This document shows positions 34,901-45,354 of a DNA stretch of 60,989 nucleotides, piece after piece. The translations under genes were made by a program, and so were the position numbers. The notes below the pieces were generated by a model. That model saw only the letters and a list, made by a program, of their open reading frames with translations. It had not been told where the DNA came from and searched no databases. Each line of letters opens with the position of its first letter. Positions within the stretch are counted from its first letter, which is position 1. Source of the DNA: Gyrodactylus bullatarudis (Eukaryota > Platyhelminthes > Monogenea > Gyrodactylidea > Gyrodactylidae); assembly GCA_012064415.1 (NCBI GenBank), contig SSNU01000207.1:129849-190837 (forward strand), read 5' to 3'.

Positions 34901-37900
34901 TTTTCTCCGGATTCACAGAAAATAATAATTTTCTGAATTCTAAAATGGAATGAGCTAATAAGATGAGAATATTCGAAAAAATTTAATCCTGCTAAAATTA
35001 GGACGTTTTTCGAATTTTGAAAATGCACTGAATTTCCACTTTCTCAACATTTGAACCCAAAATTTTTATCGATTTTGATGATTCGAAGCAGTTAAGTGAT
35101 GATATTTGGAATCAAGATTGAACAAAGAATTCGAATTCACCTGTAGAAGTTCACTGAAATTCGGCATTACTGTGGTAAATCGAACCATTTGAATTATTCG
35201 ATTGTACCGAAGGCATATTATCCAAAATCTGGAAGTTTAACTTTTTCTCGGAAACAGTAAGATCCTCGCTATCTCTATGGCTAAATTCGCATTCTTCGTC
35301 TAATGTTGATCCCAAATACCTGCATTTAACTGCTTCGAATCATCGAAATCAATGAAAATTTTGAGCTCAAAAGTTGAAAAAGTGGAAATTTGGTGCATTT
35401 TGGCCAGATTGAATTTTTTTCGGAATTTTTTCGAATATCCACATCTTATTAGCTCATTCCGTTTTAGAATTTAGAAAATTATTATTTATGTCTGTGAATC
35501 CGGAGAAAAATATCGAGTTTTTTGTAAAAATAGTAAATTCTCATCTTCATGTCAACTATAGCTTTAGATAATTTGGTAATTTTTTAAATTTATATTTCTA
35601 AGCGTAATGACGGCCATTCTTCAAGTAGCTTTGGTTAGCATCATCATTTAATTAGGGGTGAACAAGTTATCGCTCGAAAAAAGTCATGTTAGAACATGAA
35701 GAGTTCCATAACTGTATTCTCAATCATTTTCCCTCATTTGAGTTTCTACTACATGACAAGATATTTAAAACGTGAATTTAATTGTATTGCTTTGTGAACA
35801 TGATTAATAGGTAAGATTATTACTAATTTCAGTAAAGAATCTCATCATGTTGTTCTTACTGAATGCGTGAAAAAGAGGAATAAAGTTCAACTCACCTCTT
35901 CAAAGTAATCTCCATAGTCGTAGTAATCATCTGAGGGAAAGAAAAGAAAAATTCAATTGACAAATTTTATTGCTTTAAAGTAATTGAAAGTTTATATAGA
36001 CGGCATTTTTAACCATTCTAATAGAGCAGGATCTATACTCAGATTACAAATGAATCCAACCGTGACTGGTATGAAAGAAAGTCTGACAGGTCCAAAAGAT
36101 GAAGAAATGCTTGTACATGTCTACTAGAGATGTATACTTGGATTGTTTCTAAATGCTCTGAGTTTCTTTCGTACCAGTCACGCTGGTCCCTCCCCTTTAG
36201 TGACTAAACAAAGAGTGCCTACGACAAAGTTGATTTTTTATCCGATTTTGAGTATTTTTGCTTACCATAACCAGAATTATCAAGACCCATGCCGTTCTCT
36301 TGAGAAGGAGGAGGCATGGCTGGTGAATATGGTTGGTTTTGACCAAATTTGGGGAGTTGAGGGTTTTTATTTGGCTGCATGAAAGCTGGGGGAATTGGAG
36401 GTTGAGCGACTCTTGGCGGTTTCGGAGACTGAGGACCATTGAGAAAGTTTTCATGAGATGGTTGCATCGGTGGTGGAGGGGGAGGTGGTTGTGCTGGCCC
36501 CTGTTGGGGAAATGGAAATCTTTGTTGATTTGCACCAGGATTTGAAGGGGGAATGAATGGGCCATTAGAGGGAGGAAACTCAGAGGAATTGTTCTTCTTG
36601 AAAAAGAATTATTATGAAAGGTTAGTACAATTTTAATTAATTGTATTTGTATTGAGTTATTGTACCAACTTTTAATGGATTCTGATAATCAGAATAATTG
36701 TACTCATAGTTGTAATCATCATAGTCAGTCTCACCGCCAAATGATGGTCCAGATGGTGGATAACCTCGGCCAATATTGGAGTTTCGATTAGGTTTCTTAG
36801 AAATTCATTATAAGTTTATTGATAAATAGATAAATTAAAGGTGGCAATACTTGAGTCAAATCTAAACCCAGCAGAATATACAGTAGAGTAAATTAAAATA
36901 AATTTTTACAACTCTTTCGGCTATTTTCCCATTCGATAGAGAATTAAATTTTGAGAAAAAAATATCATTTGAAAAACAAATTTTGAATCAATTTCACTAA
37001 GATGATTGATAAAATTCCAGATCATGTTGCCTGCTATTACAGTTTGAAGAGAAAAATTTCCTTTTTAAGAGAATCATGTTCCTTTTATGAAATTTCAAAT
37101 TGACGCCAAGTTCCCATCTTGGTGAACTTTGAGCAGAAAATTTCTATTCATTAGAAAGTGGAACGGTGCTCAAATGAAGTCCTTTAGAACTAAAGACAAG
37201 AGAACAGATTATTACCAGTGCATTTTTGAGGGAAATTTCATTGATTTTCAATTAGTGAAAATGATCAAGAAATCCCAAATAGAGTGTTTTGTAAAAATCA
37301 TAAATTCCCAACTTTATACTACATCTGTTAGTTATAGGAAAGATTAGGTAAACTTGTTTAAATTTGCGAAACAAACCTGTGGATAAGGTTGATTTTGAAA
37401 TGGGGCTGGACCCTGCAATTGGTTTTGAGGAGACATTGGTGGGTTGTTCTCTGAATTCCTCGGCATATTCCATGGCTGTTGATTTTGCAAGGGATAAGAA
37501 CGTGGTTGAAAGATTTTAGCTTCATCATCGAATCCAGATGTCTTGTCCAAAATACTGTCGAAGGAGACAGACTCCTGGTTTGTCAACAAATTTAGACTAT
37601 TCTCATGATTTTGAATATCTTGAAGGAACTCCGTGTTGTCCCTGACCAAAAAGAAAATTGTTGTACTAGGTTAATATTCAAGTGAATTTACCTCAACTTA
37701 CAGTGCATTCAGAGGAGTGTAAGATAATTTGAGACATGTTTGGTTATCATTAGATGTCCTTATTGTGCCACATATTTGGTTGGGTATTTCATTAAAGATA
37801 TTCTTGAGACCTTTGATCTGAAAAATTAAAACGAAATTTGAAAGAAAATGAAAACCAAGGGTGTCAACTCGAAGGAATGAAAGTTTTTTTTCAAATTTTT

Positions 37901-39524
37901 AGACTTGAAACTGTAAAAAAAGGTTTTTCACTTGGTTTAAAATCACAAAAATTAGGCAGAGGTGATGATTATGTGTGGGGTTGAAAATGTGTAATTACAA
38001 TAAAAAAATTATAAATATTAACTTACCAATGCAAAACCAAAGCATTACATTTTTTTCAAAATCTGAATTATGAATCAAGATTAGAGAGTTGAAAGTAGAT
38101 AGAAACAAAAAATTGATTACTAAACTTTTTGATAAAGGGCAAACTATAATCTTGTGATATTTAAGGTAAAAGGTCAGTGAGAGTTATATCGGACCCAATT
38201 CGAATTAATACAAAAGGATTATGTTAAACTGAAGCTTACCCGAACTAGATTCTGTGACAGGAGAGATTCAAGTTCCTGAGATGCGGAAATTCCATTAGTC
38301 GAGTCGAAAGATGGTTGATGTGAACTGAATTGTTTGGGATTGTTCCATGAGTTTGGATATTGAGCACGCCGAATTCTGCTAAAGAATCGATCTTTGCCGT
38401 TACAATTTTGAATCAACTTTAAGGAAAATTTTGAATTATACATTAAAGTTGGATCATGATGATTATACGAGGGAAATTACCTCTTCTCTAGATTCTCGAT
38501 AGACCTCTTCAATATTTTTGATTGCATCTGCCAGGTCATACTTGAGGTTATCGTTTACTCTGACTAGATTCAACCAACGATCTTGGCTTGTCATAAATAT
38601 TTCAAATTGATCTAGGGAAAAGTAAAAGTTTTTTCCAAGAACTTACTGATAAAAGAGTTAAAATTAATGGAAAATTGCTTGCCAAAACATCCAGAGAGCA
38701 TATCATGACAGGAATCCTGACATGGAATTTTAGGAGTAACTGAACAAATTTCATTGCAATGAGTCAATTCGATGACAGGAAGAACACAATTATTGTCAAA
38801 AAAATCAGCAGACTGAACGTGTTTCAAGATATCAACAACTTCCTGATTGGAATTAAGAACAGTCTTTAAATTCTGGTAGCTATGCTTGAGATTTTTTGAT
38901 ATTTTTTCAACTTTAAGAAATTTATCTTTAGCAATAAGATTCGAAGATAGACATTGGAGGTTATTTTCCGTAATTTTATTCCCAATAGATTTCTCAGATA
39001 ATCCAATTATCCCAAGGCGAAGTTCATTAAAAAAATCATCAACTGTTTTATGAAGATCTTCTTCAGAGTTAGGTTCCTGAATAAAATAGTAGAGTCTATC
39101 GAAGAGTTTCTCAAATATTTTTCGATTTGTAGTATATTGATGGCTATAGAGCCGATTGAAAAATGTGTCCAGATCTTGCCAAGTACTTTTAATATTCTGA
39201 GTTGTTGTAGTAACAATTTTAGAGTTTGAATCCATCAATGATGAGGTCATATTTACATATTGACTGAAGAAGCGAGTCATAATTGTTTTGTGGGTAATGT
39301 GAAATATTCCCTCTTTCATCTCATTAGTACAGCATACATTATTTTTGGGGCAAATTGTTGCCAAATTAACTAGAAGAAGATTAAAGAAGAAACTTACTCT
39401 TGGTGTCGACAATTGAGTTTGATCTCAAGTCTTTTTTCATATCATTCCATTGGTTAATAGAATTACGACAATCTTGCCCATGAACAAGATTGATAATTAA
39501 AATAATTGGTATTAAATAATACAT
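28912..39524 (-). CDS. giant glypican with Tyr/Asp-rich, mucin-like C-terminal half
   Basis: Thirteen exons: 39524-39398, 39369-38647, 38611-38481, 38416-38240, 37817-37702, 37641-37377, 36795-36670, 36596-36266, 35930-35896, 31922-31338, 30203-29571, 29389-29272, 29207-28912; all phases join, 1220 residues. Glypicans are GPI-anchored proteoglycans that tune Wnt, Hedgehog and BMP signals. A signal peptide (MYYLIPIILIINLVHG) precedes the Cys-rich N-lobe: VCCTNEMKEGI, then CNEICSVTPKIPCQDSCHDM. The convertase-type site SRIRRA ends at R344; TSGFDDE (S460) resembles a heparan sulfate site. Residues ~510-1200 are Pro/Asn/Gln/Thr-rich with Tyr/Asp blocks near 537-550, 665-677, 984-997 and 1098-1130, and a Thr mucin-like stretch in exon 10. 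The hydrophobic tail TLFFNFIAFLLIKIVF fits a GPI signal. Family members are usually 500-700 residues. Exon joins beyond exon 6 are less certain. Confidence 0.85.
30916..31148. mobile_element. MITE family B copy in glypican intron 10
   Basis: Starts TTAACCCTTCCCCATGTTCC and ends near GGACATGAAGGAT. Internal sequence (31019-31145) is the reverse complement of the family B element at 4.69 kb, including a ttgtgttccact block. Termini have drifted. Confidence 0.6.
32825..33549 (+). mobile_element. degenerate mariner element with intact TIRs
   Basis: A 725-bp element in glypican intron 9 with inverted termini GGTTGTTTCAAAAGTATTAA / TTAATACTTTTGAAACAACC, flanked by TA target duplications (32823-32824, 33550-33551). 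From ~33220 the plus strand encodes the mariner C-terminus: PYSTDLAP-type motif, YHFFRSLQHHL-like sequence, then LPERRRKCIERNREYF. It has internal deletion, a stop near 33318 and loss of the first catalytic part. A non-functional copy. A 75-bp piece of the same family lies at 50121-50195. Confidence 0.88.
33569..34121. repeat. perfect 226-bp-arm hairpin (foldback) in glypican intron 9
   Basis: 33569-33794 and 33896-34121 are, as read, exact reverse complements of equal length, separated by a 101-bp loop (33795-33895). There is partial extension of pairing into the loop. Transcription with the host intron would give a long perfect double-stranded RNA. A 68-codon frame (33701-33907) runs through arm and loop and has a Lys/Arg-rich end; it has no recognised domain. 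Lies 20 bp after the mariner element. Confidence 0.9.
34806..35706. mobile_element. foldback element with family-B-like ends
   Basis: Begins TTAACCCTTCATGTCTCAA and ends near AGAACATGAAGAGTT. Inside, ~34855-35100 pairs imperfectly with ~35330-35565 as a long inverted repeat. The termini resemble the TTAA-flanked family B, so this is likely an expanded relative mobilised by the same transposase type. No ORF. Confidence 0.65.
36940..37340. repeat. single-arm relative of the foldback family, in glypican intron 6
   Basis: Shares with the 6.4-7.0 kb foldback the ttcaaattgacgcc / gaaaatttctattcatt / aatttcattgattttcaa succession. No coding role. Divergent. Confidence 0.45.
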
Positions 39525-39659
39525 CTTTAATCTGAATTCATAGGAATTTCCGCAGAATTTGGCATACAAGTTTTTTTATTCTTATTTAATTGATACAACT
39601 ATTTCGAACAAAAGTGGAAACACACATTTAAAAATTGTTTGTAAACTCGGAAATTTTAA
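39525..39659. promoter_or_regulatory. bidirectional intergenic promoter, glypican / YdjC deacetylase
   Basis: Only 135 bp separate the two divergent ATGs. No strong TATA or CCAAT box was seen. The spacing implies a shared bidirectional promoter including both 5' UTRs, unless either gene has an upstream non-coding exon or a trans-spliced leader. Confidence 0.5.
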
Positions 39660-40643
39660 ATGAAACCTAAAAATAAATCTGAAATTACATCAATTATCCA
39701 TTTTGTCGCTGATGACGGATTCTATTGTCCTGAACGAGACAGAGGAATCATTCAAGGAATGAAAATATTTAGAATACATCATGATCACGGGATAACTGAC
39801 TGCTCTATCTTATGTAATGGGAAAGGTGCCCAAAGAGACGGGGAATTATACAAATTCTTAACTGAAATAAATCATATTCCTGGGCTTCATTTTAATTTAA
39901 CTGAAGGTCCTCCAATATCTAGCCCTGAAAAGGTTCCAACACTTGTTAATTCTAATGGGGAGTTCCATGGAAAGCATGGTCTCCGTAAAAGAATTGAAAA
40001 TAATCAGATTTCCAAAGACGACGTAGTTCTTGAGATCAATGAACAATTGAATAAATTTAATTTGCTATTCAATAGTATTCCATCTCACTTTGATGGACAT
40101 CAGCATATACATATTGTACCATGTAACTTGTAGATTTTTATAGTTCATTTTATTAAACATCAAGTTATTGCTGAAATTATTGGTCCAATCCTCTGCAACA
40201 TGAAGATAAAACATATGAGAATACCTGTGGAAAATTACCTCGAATTTCCAAAAGACTCCATGAACAATGTACGCGAGAGTTTGGAATTTTACGAGACCAT
40301 TTCTAAGCAATCGAAATTTTGTCGAAATGAGAAGTTATTTGGAGATGATTTTGAAAATTATCGATTCATTGGCATGAATCTCATGGGCTCCTACATGACT
40401 CATGAAAGGCTAAGAAGATCCCTAGAAAGTGCCATTGTCAAAGGGAAGAGTCTCATCATTGAAATTATGTGTCATCCTGGCTTCAGGAGTCAACCCAAGG
40501 ATTCAAGATCTGGCTACAATAATGGACCTGATGAATTTTCCCAGTCAAATGAACGAGAAAATGAATTAAAGGTACTCTGTGATCAAAAAGAAATTGTTAA
40601 AATTCTTCATGATTTCAATATTCGCTTATCTGCTTTCAATTAA
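39660..40643 (+). CDS. YdjC/ChbG-type carbohydrate deacetylase
   Basis: Two exons, 39660-40122 and 40165-40643, joined across a 42-nt intron in codon phase 1, giving 313 residues. The family hydrolyses N-acetyl groups from chitooligosaccharides in bacteria (ChbG); animal YDJC homologues are of uncertain substrate. The Asp-His-His metal site is visible: FVADDGFYCPE (D18/D19), GLHFNLTEG and SHFDGHQHIHIVP. The C-terminal part has EIMCHPGFRSQP and a final IRLSAFN typical of the family. No signal peptide, so cytosolic. Divergent from the glypican gene. AATAAA at 40650-40655. The start is the first ATG in the frame. Confidence 0.9.
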
Positions 40644-40823
40644 ATTTTCAATAAATAAAATTCTTATTCTAGTTGTTGGAATAATATATATGTCTATATA
40701 TATATAAGGTATCAATTATTGCTGAAAGATGATAATAATTCAGATGTGATAAATGCATTGTGAATTCCTAGACCAATAATATTCAATGTGTGCAATGTTG
40801 GTAGATTTTTTTGAAGCTCTCCC

Positions 40824-40828
40824 ATTGG
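40824..40828 (+). promoter_or_regulatory. inverted CCAAT box upstream of CH-domain gene
   Basis: CCATTGGTTGATTT lies 101 bp before the ATG at 40929. The same 14 bases occur in the dispersed repeat at about 44410-44423. Confidence 0.45.
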
Positions 40829-40928
40829 TTGATTTGATAAAAATCAACATTATCCTTTTTCGAGATTAAAGATATCATACAGAGATATAGTGAACATCTT
40901 TACTCCTCTCAAGGAACAAGTTATCAAT

Positions 40929-42366
<1,438 letters not shown>

Positions 42367-42368
<2 letters not shown>

Positions 42369-42384
42369 GAGAGAGAGAGAGAGA
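42367..42384. repeat. (GA)n microsatellite
   Basis: Alternating GA run that begins at the stop codon of the CH gene, so the stop abuts a slippage-prone repeat. A second GA run is at about 53110-53128. Confidence 0.8.
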
Positions 42385-42422
42385 TCAATTTGAAGATTTA
42401 ACAACATCTTATTATTAATAAA

Positions 42423-44234
42423 CCCATAAAACATACTTACAGAGGATAAATGCGTTTTCTTGGTTGTCTATTTGCATATAATACAAATATTTACAGTGTA
42501 CCCTTTATGATTTCTGTATTTCTTCTTTCAAAAGAAATCGCTGTCTAACATTGTCTATTTAGTCTGTTATAATGTTCCATTAATTTTCACTAAAATACTT
42601 ACCTTTTTATAGTCTGATAGTCAGGGAAAATTGTTTATAAAAAATAGGATTTCTTATTAGAAAATACAACTAAAAAAAACGATCTAATGATTCACCTTAT
42701 TATCAATTTTCTAAATTCGAGGTGTTTTCACAAATATTCAAATCAATATTGTTTAAAACCAATTCATATGATGTTGTTTGTTTCCCAATGAACATGATCA
42801 CATGATCTACGTGCATAGGGTTTTATAGGCACATCAAACTTAAGGACATAAATAGACTGCCTATCCACTTTTACATTGCATCAAATCTTTACGTATAATT
42901 TAGGGTTTTTTGATAAATTGATGCATTGAAATAGGTCTCTCTATTCATCTTGTTTTTTTAGTAAGTACACAACAAGTTTCAGAAATCCCTGGAATTTCCA
43001 TCATAATCTTGATCTCAAAAAATCAGCATGCTACTTGTTTGATAAGGAATTTGAAGAGGTTCCTTAAGTTGACTCAGCCCTCTTCAACTTGTTGAAGCAA
43101 ACACAAATTGAAGTAAACTCAAAATTGGAATGCTCAAGTCTTCTTAGCTGTTTATAAAAGTGTATTAATATTGTGAAAGAGTAATTCTTTAATTTTTATT
43201 TGAGCAATCTATAGAGTGTGAAAAGGTATTCCATGAGACTAGTACAGATTCTTGAGGAAGAATATGAAAGAAAGAAAAATTGATTTATTTCCAAGACAGG
43301 AGAGTAACTACGTCTATCATGAAACCTTTCCGATTCACTAAGATGCAATATAAATTATAGCAATCATTGATATATATATATTTTTTCCCAAGAGAAGCCC
43401 TTCAACTGTTGAATGGATTTTTTTCCCTATAAAAAAGTAAGAAATAATTTGGGCGTTTACAATCATCTCTAGGTGTGGATCAATTAATCTTGCAAAAAAA
43501 CTCCTAACAAATCAATCAGTTTTGTCATTGACTTGTGTTCAGAATCATTCACTAAAGAATGAAGAGTATAGACCATACGATACCCTAGAACTCTCAAGTC
43601 CAAGCATTATTTTGTGATAAATTCATATTTAAAGAAATCCTAAATTTTTCAATTTTCAATGAATTCACTAAGATGTTCATGAAGATCAAATGGTCAAAAT
43701 AAGTGTAGTTCTTCTACAATGTCTATGGGAGATTATATAGTGATAGTGAAGCTTTTTTTAAACTTTGGGATCAATTTTTTAGCTGTTTTCAAGGTGTAAG
43801 AGGGCTCAAAAGATATTTTACAGGAACATCGTTAGACAAGGAATATATTGATATTTCAGGAAACACTCAATTATCGTTCTAAAGTCATGTACTTCCTATT
43901 GAAATGTTTCGCTACTGAGATAGTCAACTACCTTCTTCAGTTGAGATTTGAAGCTTTTGCTCTGAAACTCTCTTCAATTTTATCAATAAAAATCTTAATT
44001 TTCCTATTAGTCAAGATGTGAAAAGACCATTAAAAGTCTCTTTTGTAAAACCGATCGAATGGTCTGTTAAAAAATCATAAAGCCTGAAATATTAATCATT
44101 TGCTAAATCAATGTCATTGATTCAATGATTCATGAATGTCTTCTTCTTTTTCCGTATAATATCTGTATAATAACTAATATTTCAGATTTAAACGTACACG
44201 AAGATGACTTAATGACTAACAGAAAATAATTTGA
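42423..44234. other. intergenic, no gene seen
   Basis: AT-rich DNA between the CH gene and the RGK 3' end; nothing recognisable. Confidence 0.5.
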
Positions 44235-44443
44235 ACGATAATATTGTCGAACTTCATCAAGAATATCATTGTTAGTTTCTAAACTCATAAGGAAGGTTCG
44301 AGAAAACGAGCGTATATTTAAGTGATAAACGTTATATTTCGCCGGGTCTCTTCTGACTCTATCCCGGTTAACATTTAAGTATTATTACAATGCAATATTC
44401 TGAGCCCTTCCATTGGTTGATTTTGATGCTTGGACTTCTTCAG
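44235..44443 (+). repeat. dispersed promoter-like repeat, copy 2
   Basis: Matches 3837-4047. Ends in TTCTTCAG directly followed by GTAAGG, a good splice-donor context, so it could act as a promoter plus first exon. The CCATTGGTTGATTT motif is shared with the CH gene promoter. Confidence 0.6.
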
Positions 44444-44837
44444 GTAAGGGGGGGGGGAATGAGAACTAAATTGAAATCATTACTGTGCTCAATCTGATAA
44501 TTGTTTCTGTCTTTTGAAAAATATATATTTGTTGTATCGCTGAACCTCAGTATAGCTAGGATATTGCTTTTTCTATAGATAATTCTAGGCACTTATCATT
44601 TAAATTACACCCCTGTTTTCCTGGTTGCGATCACATGTCGTTTGACAATAAGTCTCTTCGTTTTTAAACTAGAAAACAATCATCTGATCAGCCTTGAATG
44701 TTCTTGAATCACATTCTTAATAATTTCTTTTTTCTCTTTCACATTAAATGTTTTTTTTTCTTTAGCAATAAAAACGGTTTATCCCAGTAGTAGTGCTTTC
44801 GATCACTTTTTTATTTAAGTTTCCAGCAGAGTTGAAT

Positions 44838-45010
44838 TCAAGGTTGTTCGCTTGCTACTTGATTATGTTGTCTTCTGGCTTGTATTGGTCTATCTGTATA
44901 AAAATACAAGTGAGAGAAAGGTGTAGTATTTCTTAAAGAATAAGGATTTTTAAAGCCTGATTTTGGAGTCTATAAAAATTAAACTAAACGAGGTTGTTAA
45001 TGATTAAGTT
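44838..45010. repeat. repeat shared with 55.5-55.9 kb
   Basis: 44845-44905 matches about 55528-55588 directly. 44935-45005 matches about 55868-55930 inverted. The two halves therefore have different relative orientation in the two places. Confidence 0.6.
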
Positions 45011-45354
45011 ACGACCAATGTAAAAACTATAATCAGTGTATAGTAGGTTAAATGTCTAAGAATTAAGAAAGATTTTAGAAATAAAAATTTATTCTAAAAG
45101 TATATTAACCATTTATTGAAGTTAAATTATCCCTTATTTAAGAAAGAGAAAGAAAGTTAATTTTTAATATAATATTTCATAGTGTATAGTATTACAATAA
45201 CTTGGCTCGAGTTGATTTTATACTCGCATTTAGGTTCCCTCAGCTCATCTGATGCATCTTTTGTTTTGGTAAAAATAATTATTAATTAAGATCTGGTTGG
45301 TCTGTCTCTGAGAGATTGAACAAAATATTAGTTACATGATGTTGAACCGGATTG

